Shown: one piece after another, positions 8,581-16,367 of the stretch
Layout: each line of letters begins with the position of its first letter
Position numbering within the stretch: position 1 is the stretch's first letter
From: Epilithonimonas lactis
GTDB lineage: Bacteria; Bacteroidota; Bacteroidia; Flavobacteriales; Weeksellaceae
Length of the DNA stretch: 64,000 bases
Reading direction: 5' to 3'
Assembly (NCBI RefSeq): GCF_900110605.1
Contig: NZ_FOFI01000002.1
Location: 744,001 to 808,000, forward strand
Notes under the pieces: generated by a model
Seen by the model: only the letters and a program-made list of their open reading frames with translations
Told to the model about the DNA's origin: nothing
The model's database searches: none
Program-made: the position numbers and the translations under genes

Positions 8581-8659
8581 TGGAAGCTGGAAGTCAGATG
8601 CTGGAAGTTAAATTATGACAGAATATTTTAAACTTCGAACCTCCATCCTCCAGCTTCCA
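8581..8659. repeat. Long imperfect hairpin after yqeY
   Basis: Arms 8581-8609 and 8631-8659 pair at 21 of 29 positions, including a perfect outer 11-bp block (TGGAAGCTGGA with its complement). The words GGAAGCTGGAAG are unrelated to the AT-rich words of the hairpins at 6072 and 8032, but the overall design is the same. It starts 6 bases after the yqeY stop. Confidence 0.8.
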
Positions 8660-8702
8660 TCCAAAAACTGGATATTCAAAATATGCATATCGATTTGATT
8701 TG

Positions 8703-8733
8703 AACCCAAAGTCTAAGGATTTTGGGTTTTTAT
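8703..8733 (+). terminator. Rho-independent terminator after yqeY
   Basis: Perfect 8-bp stem AACCCAAA / TTTGGGTT (8703-8710 with 8721-8728), 10-base loop, then a T-rich run. It probably ends the division cluster transcript. Confidence 0.8.
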
Positions 8734-8818
8734 TTATAGTGTAATCCTAAGTTATAATCAAAATTTAATGTCAAAAATGAATTGAATCTCTATCTTGAAG
8801 GTTTATTTAAAATTAAAA

Positions 8819-8885
8819 ACCGCAGAGCGGAAAATCCATTGGTAGAAAATCTATTAATTGTAAAAAAAGCTTCAAAGAAGCGACC
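8819..8885 (+). repeat. Two-hairpin dispersed repeat, copy A1
   Basis: A small hairpin CCGC-AGA-GCGG (8820-8830), a spacer containing CCATTGGTAGA, and a second hairpin GCTTC-AAA-GAAGC, followed by GACC. Copies A2 and A3 at 16148 and 16279 keep both stems and the spacer but with different stem bases. Confidence 0.85.
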
Positions 8886-9133
8886 TATTTTTCGCCAGTA
8901 AACGCAATAGATATTTTCAAAATTTCATACAATCCCGATTTCATCGAAGATAAAAACTTTGCAACTTTCAAAACATCATATTCATAATTCTTGCGCCTTT
9001 GCGCTAATTTTCCACACAACGCTTTAAAGCAAAAAGCCATTCGCTGTAAGTCATTTTCCTGTCAAAATGGCTCAATAGATTTTCGGAATGGTTTTAATAG
9101 AATGAAAGATGAGCCAAGCAAAATAATTATGAT
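8886..9133. other. Intergenic DNA without a recognised gene
   Basis: About 250 bases between repeat A1 and the promoter of the bacilliredoxin gene. No start-to-stop frame with protein-like composition was found. It contains near 8992 a word resembling the GCAAAGGCG core of the GxxExxY flanks. One frame stays open through the repeat to 8987 but has no start codon. Confidence 0.5.
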
Positions 9134-9141
9134 TAAATTTG
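9134..9141 (+). promoter_or_regulatory. Promoter -7 box of the bacilliredoxin gene
   Basis: TAAATTTG matches the Bacteroidota -7 consensus TAnnTTTG, 46 bases before the ATG at 9188. No TTG was seen at the expected upstream distance. Confidence 0.5.
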
Positions 9142-9187
9142 CAACTCAAACGAAACTTTGAACGTTAAACTTTTAAACAAATCAATT

Positions 9188-9598
9188 ATGTATCCAGCAG
9201 ATTTAGTATTGCCAATGAAGGCAGAACTTACAGATAAAGGCTTCCAGGACCTTACAACACCAGCAGAAGTTGACTCGGCACTTAAACAATCGGGCACAAC
9301 TTTATTAGTCATCAATTCAGTTTGCGGATGTGCGGCAGGCGCAGCAAGACCAGGAGTTTTGTACTCTTTGACGGGCGAGAAGAGGCCAGACCATTTGGTA
9401 ACAGCTTTTGCAGGATTTGATACGGATGCAGTCGCTGAAGCAAGAAGATTGCTGGCGCCGTTCCCTCCAAGTTCTCCAGCTGTGGCACTTTTCAAGGACG
9501 GAGAGTTGGTGCATATGTTAGAGAGACATCACATCGAAGGAAATCCTGCAGGCGCAATCGCTGCGAATCTTCAGGCGGCTTTCGACGAATATTGTTAA
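9188..9598 (+). CDS. BrxA/BrxB-type bacilliredoxin
   Basis: A 136-residue member of the YphP/YqiW (DUF1094) family of thioredoxin-like disulfide reductases. In Bacillus these remove bacillithiol from proteins; whether this organism makes bacillithiol cannot be read here. The signature CGC motif is at residues 46-48 (NSVCGCAAG), and the family start MYPADLVLPM is intact. An in-frame TTG at 9158 would add 10 residues, but the ATG at 9188 gives the conserved N-terminus and is preferred. Monocistronic, with a promoter box at 9134 and a terminator at 9603. Confidence 0.93.
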   Translation: MYPADLVLPMKAELTDKGFQDLTTPAEVDSALKQSGTTLLVINSVCGCAAGAARPGVLYSLTGEKRPDHLVTAFAGFDTDAVAEARRLLAPFPPSSPAVALFKDGELVHMLERHHIEGNPAGAIAANLQAAFDEYC

Positions 9599-9602
9599 GA
9601 AT

Positions 9603-9637
9603 AAAAAACCAAAATAGAAATATTTTGGTTTTTTTTA
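9603..9637 (+). terminator. Terminator after the bacilliredoxin gene
   Basis: Perfect 14-bp stem (9603-9616 with 9621-9634), GAAA tetraloop, and a T run. Strong intrinsic terminator. Confidence 0.9.
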
Positions 9638-9680
9638 TGACTATAGATAAAAATCACCTTTTATAGTTTTTATTATTTTT

Positions 9681-9688
9681 TAAATTTG
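9681..9688 (+). promoter_or_regulatory. Promoter -7 box of prs
   Basis: TAAATTTG matches TAnnTTTG and lies 18 bases before the ATG at 9707, implying a short leader. Confidence 0.6.
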
Positions 9689-9706
9689 CAAAAAAGTAAA
9701 GAAAGA

Positions 9707-10648
9707 ATGTCAGATCATCAAGCCAGTTATCTATTTTCAACAAGGACCAGCCATGAGTTGGCAGAAAAGATTGCCAAAAGTTACGGGCAAACACTTGGAA
9801 TCATTAATTTTCAACATTTCAGCGACGGAGAGTTCGAGCCTGTCTTGGAACAGTCAGTAAGAGGAGCGCGAGTTTTCCTTATCGCCTCTACATTTCCACC
9901 AGCGGACAATCTTCTGGAATTACTATTAATGATAGATGCTGCAAAAAGAGCGTCTGCCAAAAATATCACCGTCGTGATTCCTTACTACGGTTTGGCAAGA
10001 CAAGACAGAAAGGATAAACCAAGAGCACCAATAGGCGCAAAATTGGTTGCCAATCTTTTGACTGCAGCCGGAGCTACAAGAATTATGACAATGGATCTCC
10101 ACGCTGATCAGATCCAAGGTTTCTTTGAGATTCCAGTGGATCACCTTTATGCTTCCACAATTTTTGTAGATTACATCAGAAATCTGAATTTAGAAAATCT
10201 TACCATTGCTTCACCAGATATGGGTGGTGCAAAGAGAGCAAAAAATTACGCCGGACATTTGGGAGCCGATGTCGTAATTGCTTATAAAGAAAGAAAAAAA
10301 GCCAACGTGATAGAAGAGATGTTCTTGATTGGTGATGTAAAAGACAAGAACGTGATCCTGATAGATGATATGATCGACACTGCGGGCACACTTTGCAAAG
10401 CGGCGGACATCTTGATGGAAAAAGGAGCCCGTTCGGTAAGAGCAATGGCAACACACGGCGTTCTTTCTGGCAAAGCTTATGATAACATCGAGAATTCTCA
10501 ATTGTTGGAGGTGATCGTAACAGATTCTATCCCAGTTAAAGCAGGTTTGTCTTCCAAAATCAAAGTGCTTTCTTGTGCGGATCTGTTTGCTGATGTCATG
10601 AAAATGGTACATGAGCACAAATCCATCAGTGATAAGTTCATTATTTAA
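9707..10648 (+). CDS. prs: Ribose-phosphate pyrophosphokinase
   Basis: Makes PRPP from ribose 5-phosphate and ATP, feeding purine, pyrimidine, histidine and NAD synthesis. The 313-residue length is normal. Visible signatures are the SDGEFEP start of the N-terminal domain, the DLHADQIQGFF segment, SPDMGGAKRA, and the PRPP-binding loop LIDDMIDTAGTL. An in-frame TTG at 9686 lies within the promoter box, so the ATG at 9707 is taken as the start. The gene is followed 43 bases later by rplY with its own promoter box. Confidence 0.97.
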   Translation: MSDHQASYLFSTRTSHELAEKIAKSYGQTLGIINFQHFSDGEFEPVLEQSVRGARVFLIASTFPPADNLLELLLMIDAAKRASAKNITVVIPYYGLARQDRKDKPRAPIGAKLVANLLTAAGATRIMTMDLHADQIQGFFEIPVDHLYASTIFVDYIRNLNLENLTIASPDMGGAKRAKNYAGHLGADVVIAYKERKKANVIEEMFLIGDVKDKNVILIDDMIDTAGTLCKAADILMEKGARSVRAMATHGVLSGKAYDNIENSQLLEVIVTDSIPVKAGLSSKIKVLSCADLFADVMKMVHEHKSISDKFII

Positions 10649-10658
10649 AAAAAATTAA

Positions 10659-10666
10659 TACCTTTG
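10659..10666 (+). promoter_or_regulatory. Promoter -7 box of rplY
   Basis: TACCTTTG matches TAnnTTTG, 25 bases before the rplY start at 10692. Confidence 0.6.
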
Positions 10667-10691
10667 CACCCTTAAAATAATTTTATACAAA

Positions 10692-11330
10692 ATGAAATCA
10701 ATTACAATTCAAGGTACAAAAAGAGAAAGCGTGGGCAAAAAGTCTACTAAAGCTTTACGTGATGCTGAATTAGTTCCTTGTGTTGTTTACGGAGGTGGCG
10801 AGCCATTGAACTTCTCTGCATTGGAGAAAGCGTTCAAAGGTTTGGTATATACTCCCGAAGCACACACGGTATCTATTGAAGTTGACGGACAGGTAATTCC
10901 TGCAGTTCTTCAAGATATTCAGTTCCACCCAATTACGGACAAGATCATTCACGCAGACTTCTACAGATTATCTGACGACAAGCCAGTAGTTATGGAAGTT
11001 CCAGTAAGAGTGACAGGTCGTTCCAAAGGTGTGGTTGCCGGAGGTGTTCTTAGACAAACTTACAGAAAACTAAAAGTAAAAGCTATCCCAGCTAACTTGC
11101 CAGACGAGATCGTAGTAGATATTACGCCTCTTAAAATTGGTAACAAGTTCTATGTAGAAAGTCTTAAAAATGACAAATATACATTCATGCACCCAGACAA
11201 CGCAGTTATCGTAGCTGTTAAAATGTCTAGAAATGCTAGCAAAAATGCTGCTGCAGCAATGGATGATGACGATGAAGAAGTAACAGAAGGAGGAGCAGAA
11301 GCTACTACTGAAGAAACTTCTGCAGAATAA
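10692..11330 (+). CDS. rplY: 50S ribosomal protein L25/general stress protein Ctc
   Basis: Binds 5S rRNA in the large ribosomal subunit. The 212-residue protein is the long (CTC/TL5) form: an N-terminal L25 domain (about 1-90, with [20 protein letters not shown] and the [17 protein letters not shown] segment) and a C-terminal beta domain (about 95-185), then an acidic tail rich in Asp, Glu and Thr. It has its own promoter box and a strong terminator at 11357, so it is probably a single-gene unit. Confidence 0.96.
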   Translation: MKSITIQGTKRESVGKKSTKALRDAELVPCVVYGGGEPLNFSALEKAFKGLVYTPEAHTVSIEVDGQVIPAVLQDIQFHPITDKIIHADFYRLSDDKPVVMEVPVRVTGRSKGVVAGGVLRQTYRKLKVKAIPANLPDEIVVDITPLKIGNKFYVESLKNDKYTFMHPDNAVIVAVKMSRNASKNAAAAMDDDDEEVTEGGAEATTEETSAE

Positions 11331-11356
11331 TTTTTTTTCTGTAAAAATAAAATTTG

Positions 11357-11387
11357 ACCGTCTCGTTTTTTGCGAGACGGTTTTTTT
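11357..11387 (+). terminator. Terminator after rplY
   Basis: Perfect 9-bp stem ACCGTCTCG / CGAGACGGT with a 7-base loop and a T run. Its core is shared by the terminator at 20441. Confidence 0.9.
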
Positions 11388-11419
11388 ATATATTTACATC
11401 AATCAAAAAAATTCAAACA

Positions 11420-12244
11420 ATGAAAAAACTTTTATTTTCTGTTTTATTATTACCAGTCATTGGAATGGCTCAAAGTTCTATCTACACAGAAAGCTTTGAA
11501 GAGATCACATCATTGCAAGACGCAGGATGGACTTTATACAATGATACTAATACGCCATTTGGAACTTATGCAGGTACATTCCCGAATGCGTGGAACATTG
11601 TGAATTGGCAAGTTGAAAGTGGAAATCTCGTTGCATCTTCGCCGTCTTGGTTTACTTCCATTGCGCAGGCAGACAGATGGTTGATCTCGCCAGCGATCAC
11701 TGTACCAGCAAATTCTACAGCGGCACTGGAGTTCTTTGCCAGATCTCACGATGTGAGTCCATATGATGATGGTTTCAAGCTCAAGATTTCCACGACCAAT
11801 ACAGCGAAAGCGTCATTCACCGATATTTTGAGTGTAGCGCACGCAGCCAATGTGCCGATCAGTAGCCAGACAGCGCCTTATGCTGTTGATCTGTCAGCTT
11901 ATGCCGGGCAAACGATCTATTTGGCTTGGGTCAATGATTATACGAACGGCAATCTTCTTAGTATTGATGATATCGATGTCACTTCCAAACCATTGATGGC
12001 GGTGAATGAAACTAATAAAAAAGATATCAACCTATTTCCAAATCCGACAGTAGATTATTTTAGTATTAGTAATATCAGTGATATTCAGTCTGTTAAAATC
12101 TATGATCTGTCAGGCAAATTGGTGGTGTCAAAATTAGAATCGGTGAATAACAAATTCGATGTTTCTAAGCTTGAAAAAGGGATCTACACAGTTTCTATTG
12201 AGACCAAAGCGGGAACTGTAAGCAAGAAGATCATCAAGAAATAG
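11420..12244 (+). CDS. T9SS cargo protein with a choice-of-anchor J-like domain
   Basis: A 274-residue exported protein. It has a signal peptide (MKKLLFSVLLLPVIGMAQ), then a jelly-roll choice-of-anchor J-like domain (about 20-195; SFEEITSLQDAGWTLYN, ADRWLISPAI, LSIDDIDV), and a type A T9SS sorting domain in the last 75 residues (LFPNPTVDYFSI ... LEKGIYTVSI ... KKIIKK). The sorting domain directs export across the outer membrane and attachment or release. Catalytic residues are not evident, so adhesion or carbohydrate binding is only an inference. An upstream in-frame start at 11354 would run through the rplY terminator and is rejected. A weak terminator follows at 12267. Confidence 0.85.
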   Translation: MKKLLFSVLLLPVIGMAQSSIYTESFEEITSLQDAGWTLYNDTNTPFGTYAGTFPNAWNIVNWQVESGNLVASSPSWFTSIAQADRWLISPAITVPANSTAALEFFARSHDVSPYDDGFKLKISTTNTAKASFTDILSVAHAANVPISSQTAPYAVDLSAYAGQTIYLAWVNDYTNGNLLSIDDIDVTSKPLMAVNETNKKDINLFPNPTVDYFSISNISDIQSVKIYDLSGKLVVSKLESVNNKFDVSKLEKGIYTVSIETKAGTVSKKIIKK

Positions 12245-12266
12245 GTGAGTAAAAAATATTTATATC

Positions 12267-12297
12267 AAAGGCATTTCAATTCGAAATGTCTTTTTTT
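12267..12297 (+). terminator. Terminator after the T9SS cargo gene
   Basis: Eleven-base arms (12267-12277 with 12283-12293) with one G-T pair, a 5-base loop, and a T run. Confidence 0.75.
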
Positions 12298-12318
12298 ATT
12301 TCCATTCACAAAAATTGT

Positions 12319-12326
12319 TATATTTG
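12319..12326 (+). promoter_or_regulatory. Promoter -7 box of the GH3 gene
   Basis: TATATTTG matches TAnnTTTG and ends only 6 bases before the ATG at 12333, so the transcript may start at or next to the start codon. Confidence 0.55.
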
Positions 12327-12332
12327 TGAAGA

Positions 12333-13850
12333 ATGGCAACCAAAGCACTTTTTAATACCGTCGTCAATTGGTTTATCCGTCAGCGGATAGATCAGATCGA
12401 GCATTTCAAACAAAACCCTGTGGAGACGCAGGAAGGTTTGCTTTTCTCTCAGCTCTTCAATGCAGAGGAAACTGAGTATGGTCTGAAATATGGTTTCAGC
12501 TCGATCTCCAATTACAAAGATTTTAAGAAGAAAGTTCCGATCGTATGCTACGAGGACTTCGAACCGTATATAGAAAAGGCACGTCAGGGACAAAAAGATG
12601 TCTTCTGGCCAGGTGTTATCAAGCAATTCGCCAAATCTTCTGGCACGACGAATGCCAAAAGCAAGTACATTCCAATCACTGCCGAAAGTTTGGAAGATTG
12701 CCACTACAAAGCAGGAAAAGACCTCATTTCCATTTATGTCAACAACCATCCGGAAAGTGAGTTGTTCCAGCACAAAAATCTGAGGTTAGGCGGAAGTGCG
12801 GAGATGTATCAGGATTTCAATACCAAATTTGGGGACTTGTCAGCCATATTGATAGAGAACCTACCTTTCTGGGTAGAGATCATCAATACGCCTAGCAAGA
12901 AAACATCCTTGATGTCCGAATGGGAAAGCAAAATGAAAGCAATCATCGGAGAGGTGAAGAATGAAGATGTGGGAAGTCTCACAGGTGTTCCTAGCTGGAT
13001 GATGGTTTTGCTTCAAAGAACTTTGCAGGAGACAGGGAAAGAGTCTATTTCGCAGCTTTGGCCCAATCTCGAGGTGTTCTTTCACGGCGGAATCAGCTTC
13101 AAGCCCTATAAAAATCAGTACAAAGAGATTTTTGGTAAAGACGTTCGCTATTACGAGATCTACAACGCATCCGAAGGGTTTTTCGCCATCCAGGATCAGG
13201 CAGGAAGTGATGAGATGCTTTTGATGTTGGATTACGGGATTTTCTACGAATTCATTCCCATGGATCTATATAACACAGGAGTTCGGGAAGCCATTCCAAT
13301 TTCGGAGGTAGAGATCGGTAAAAATTATGCGGTTGTGATCACTACCAACGGCGGACTTTGGCGTTATTTGATAGGCGACACGGTCAAGTTTACATCTACA
13401 AGTCCTTACAGGATCAAGATCTCAGGAAGAACAAAGCATTACATCAATGCATTTGGGGAAGAGCTGATGATAGACAATGTGGAAACAGCGCTCAAAACGG
13501 CTTGTGAACAGTTGGAAGCGAGCATCTCTGACTACACAGGCGCGCCCGTTTTTATGACCAACAGCAGCAAAGGCTGTCACGAATGGATTTTTGAATTCAC
13601 CAAACAACCAAAATGCCTGGAGGAATTCACACAGGTTTTTGACAGATCCCTTAAAACTTTAAATTCCGATTACGAAGCAAAAAGGTACAACGACATTACG
13701 CTAAAATGCCCAATCGTACATTCCGCAAAGCCCAATCTATTTTATGAATGGATGGCTAGCCGAGGAAAACTTGGTGGGCAAAACAAAGTGCCTAGACTTA
13801 GCAACGATAGAGAGTATATCGAACCTTTGCTGAAATTAAACGAGCTTTAA
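12333..13850 (+). CDS. GH3 family acyl-adenylate-forming enzyme
   Basis: A 505-residue member of the GH3 (auxin-responsive promoter) family, relatives of plant enzymes that join amino acids to carboxylic acids through an acyl-adenylate. The bacterial substrate is unknown. Visible features are the ATP-binding SSGTTNAKSKYIP motif near residues 106-118, the YNASEGFFA segment, and ISGRTKHYINAFGEEL before the C-terminal cap. Length is normal for the bacterial branch. The start is fixed by a promoter box immediately upstream. It stands alone, with no evident partner gene. Confidence 0.88.
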   Translation: MATKALFNTVVNWFIRQRIDQIEHFKQNPVETQEGLLFSQLFNAEETEYGLKYGFSSISNYKDFKKKVPIVCYEDFEPYIEKARQGQKDVFWPGVIKQFAKSSGTTNAKSKYIPITAESLEDCHYKAGKDLISIYVNNHPESELFQHKNLRLGGSAEMYQDFNTKFGDLSAILIENLPFWVEIINTPSKKTSLMSEWESKMKAIIGEVKNEDVGSLTGVPSWMMVLLQRTLQETGKESISQLWPNLEVFFHGGISFKPYKNQYKEIFGKDVRYYEIYNASEGFFAIQDQAGSDEMLLMLDYGIFYEFIPMDLYNTGVREAIPISEVEIGKNYAVVITTNGGLWRYLIGDTVKFTSTSPYRIKISGRTKHYINAFGEELMIDNVETALKTACEQLEASISDYTGAPVFMTNSSKGCHEWIFEFTKQPKCLEEFTQVFDRSLKTLNSDYEAKRYNDITLKCPIVHSAKPNLFYEWMASRGKLGGQNKVPRLSNDREYIEPLLKLNEL

Positions 13851-14041
13851 TTTCCCATTCTCCATTAGATTTACATTCTGTATTGGATTTTCCCATTTTT
13901 CTGAATTAAACAAGACTTTGAAGTGTTGTAAGATTGTCTTGTGCCAATAAGATTTCATTTCTGTAAATGCTTATATTTAAAATATTTTTTCACAGGTTTT
14001 GATTATTTTAATTAACTTTAATTACATTAAAACTAAAAACT

Positions 14042-14695
14042 ATGACAGAAACAAACAAAGTGATCTCCACGGCAGAGAAAGTCAAAGCTTTTGCAATGGG
14101 CTTTATTGGTGCCGGAATCTTCAGTATGGGAACGACGTACTTTTCCGAGCAGGCAGAATATCGCATTCCGAGGATTCTTTGGCCGGTCTATGAGATTTTC
14201 GGGAACATTGGTTTGGCGATCGGGATGATTCTCTTGGGAAGCTTATTGATGTTTTATGCTTACCGGAAATTCATTTCAAACGGTGGCAAGGCCATTTATT
14301 TATTGGCAGTTTTAGTAGTTGCTATTATAGGATTCTACGCCATTATCTTTTCAACGACTAAAAAATCAACTTCCATCGAGGATGTGAGAGCAAGTCTGGA
14401 GGCCAATCAAAAGAAGACAGAAAACGAAATTGCCAATAGCGACAGACCAGATCTGGAAAGCGAATCGGCGAATAATTACCTCAATCAATTGGAAGCTTTG
14501 AAAGTAAAATATGAAAAAGCGGTCAATGAAAAAGATAAGACCAAAATTGACGCATGCGAAAAAGAATATGTCAACTTGGTCTCGGTAGAATTCGGGAAAG
14601 TGGCAAAAGAAATTGCTACCAAGCCAGAATACAGAGATTTTGCGATGTATAATGCCAAAGTGCTGAATGAAATCCAGGTCTCAAGAACTAAATAA
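14042..14695 (+). CDS. Predicted three-span inner membrane protein with coiled-coil tail
   Basis: A 217-residue protein I do not recognise. It has three hydrophobic segments at about 14-33, 50-72 and 81-100, then a soluble charged tail (105-217) with heptad-like Lys/Glu/Leu spacing, probably coiled coil, that includes LNQLEALKVKYEKAVNEKDKT. No catalytic motif is visible. It is bounded downstream by a clear terminator at 14706 and upstream by a 191-base gap in which I found no convincing promoter. A scaffold or stress-envelope role would be speculation. Confidence 0.8.
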   Translation: MTETNKVISTAEKVKAFAMGFIGAGIFSMGTTYFSEQAEYRIPRILWPVYEIFGNIGLAIGMILLGSLLMFYAYRKFISNGGKAIYLLAVLVVAIIGFYAIIFSTTKKSTSIEDVRASLEANQKKTENEIANSDRPDLESESANNYLNQLEALKVKYEKAVNEKDKTKIDACEKEYVNLVSVEFGKVAKEIATKPEYRDFAMYNAKVLNEIQVSRTK

Positions 14696-14705
14696 AATCA
14701 TATTA

Positions 14706-14730
14706 ATCCCGAAAAGCTTCGGGATTTTTT
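14706..14730 (+). terminator. Terminator after the three-span membrane protein gene
   Basis: Perfect 8-bp stem ATCCCGAA / TTCGGGAT, AAGC loop, then a T run. Confidence 0.9.
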
Positions 14731-14804
14731 AGTTATTAATTGATTACAGATCCACAAAGAAGTGATACTTTAGTAATGGCTTACAAATTTGATATGATCG
14801 AACG

Positions 14805-16115
14805 ATGAAATATTACTTCAAGATCTTCCTGCTTTCCGTTGGTATCGGCGTCGTCAATATTTTGATGTACCTATTTTTGTTGCAATTTCAGATTGTCCAA
14901 AACAGTTCATATGTTCCTCAGGAAGCTTTTGATATTTTTCTGATCCTTGTAGCAATTCCTGTTCAGTTTTTGATTTTAGCCTTGGTTGCTTACGTTTCGA
15001 AGAAAAATAAACAAACGGTTTTAATGACTTCAGGATTATTTGTAATCGCCTGTCTCTTATTGATTTTGATTAATACTAACGAGGAACGAAGCACTTTCAA
15101 TAAAGAACAAGTTTACAGAAGCACCGAAAAATATGACTACCAGCAAGGCATCGCCACACCCGAAGGTTATCCGATCAAGTTGCTTTCAAATAGTGAATTT
15201 ACGCTTGCAGTCAAAGGGCACCGAAATCCATACACGCTTTTGGAAACCAGCAAAGTCTATTCTACAAACTGGGGAAATGCCGAATCTACCTTCAAATCGT
15301 CCGAAGATGGCGACGTGGTTTTGCCGGATAGTTTGAAACTCTACTGGTTTTCATTTCTTGAGAATAAATATTATGGATTGCGTACAAAACTAGATAAAAC
15401 CAAAATTTCCAATTACTTCAAAAAAGGATATCCGCGCGATATGAGTGGTAATTTAGATCGAATGATAACGGCCGATTATCAAGATCTGAATGCCGGAATT
15501 GCTCCGGGCGGCGATGTGATTCTATGGATTTCGGGTGCCAGTGAAACAAGGGAAATCAGCGTTTTCAAAGCAAAGGAGATGAATATCAATCAGTTTAAGG
15601 CTGAAGATATCGTACAGGCGGACGAAATAAAAAAGGTTTTGAGTGATACTTGCAAATGCAAAGACGACTTACAACAAAGAAGAATCGTTCATAACAATCA
15701 AAAAATTCCTTTTGGAATTTGGACTAATCAATACCGCGAAAAATATAATTGGAAAGTGGATTTGGGTAAGATAAGACCAACGAAATCTGAGCTTGAATTT
15801 TATTTTTACAACGGCGAGAATTTTTCATTCTTTGATGAAGAAGTTATCAAAAGCAGACATCAAAATCAAGTTGTGCCAAGCTATATTATTTTTCATTTTT
15901 TCAATAATAAAGACGAGTACAAAGCTTTTTTTCAATTTGATGAAGAAGAGATCTATAACAATTTTAAAACTTTGACAAAGGAAAATCGCAATGAGCCACT
16001 TGATATCGTTTTGAATTTCAATGAAGATTTTACCACAGCTACAGTGAAAATAAAATCAAAAAACAAAACGCTGGATTTTACGAAAATGAAAACTTTGCAA
16101 ATAAGGAAAGATTAA
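14805..16115 (+). CDS. DUF2931-like membrane protein
   Basis: A 436-residue protein with three N-terminal membrane segments (about 6-27, 43-63, 72-90) followed by a DUF2931-like region from about residue 110: EGYPIKLL, YWFSFLENKYYGL and the hallmark GIAPGGDVILWISG near 230-243. DUF2931 proteins are usually small lipoproteins of unknown function, so the membrane-anchored form and the extra C-terminal 180 residues are unusual. The C-terminal part (KCKDDLQQRR onward) shows nothing I can name. The gene ends where the tandem A2/A3 repeats begin. Confidence 0.7.
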   Translation: MKYYFKIFLLSVGIGVVNILMYLFLLQFQIVQNSSYVPQEAFDIFLILVAIPVQFLILALVAYVSKKNKQTVLMTSGLFVIACLLLILINTNEERSTFNKEQVYRSTEKYDYQQGIATPEGYPIKLLSNSEFTLAVKGHRNPYTLLETSKVYSTNWGNAESTFKSSEDGDVVLPDSLKLYWFSFLENKYYGLRTKLDKTKISNYFKKGYPRDMSGNLDRMITADYQDLNAGIAPGGDVILWISGASETREISVFKAKEMNINQFKAEDIVQADEIKKVLSDTCKCKDDLQQRRIVHNNQKIPFGIWTNQYREKYNWKVDLGKIRPTKSELEFYFYNGENFSFFDEEVIKSRHQNQVVPSYIIFHFFNNKDEYKAFFQFDEEEIYNNFKTLTKENRNEPLDIVLNFNEDFTTATVKIKSKNKTLDFTKMKTLQIRKD

Positions 16116-16347
16116 GGATTCAAAGTGAACTACATTCACTTACAAAAGCCACAGAGTGGCAACCCATTGGTAGATAGGCAATTACCAAATTAAAAAAAGC
16201 TCTGAGGAGCGACCAACAGCTATTTGTATGGAAATAAGAAATATTAGGGATTCAACTAAACTACATTCACTTACAAAAGCCACAGAGTGGCAACCCATTG
16301 GTAGAAAGATAATTACCGAATTATAACAAAGCTCCAGAGGAGCGACC
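16112..16347. repeat. Tandem two-hairpin repeats, copies A2 and A3
   Basis: Two units with a 131-base period, beginning near 16112 and 16243. Each has a shared lead-in (CTACATTCACTTACAAAA), hairpin GCCAC-AGA-GTGGC (16148-16160 and 16279-16291), the spacer CCCATTGGTAGA, and a second hairpin (16199-16210 and 16331-16343) followed by GACC. The second stems differ (GCTC/GAGC versus GCTCC/GGAGC). They lie between the convergent genes for the DUF2931-like protein and recN, and relate to copy A1 at 8819. Confidence 0.88.
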
Positions 16348-16367
16348 AATAACAAGCAATTACATTT

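Noticed and set aside
8813-8987. Frame open through repeat A1 with a protein-like end
   Set aside because: No start codon, and it crosses a structured repeat; coincidence is more likely.
16112-16347. Possible CRISPR array
   Set aside because: Only two units with a 131-base period, the similarity extends through most of each unit, and no cas gene is near.
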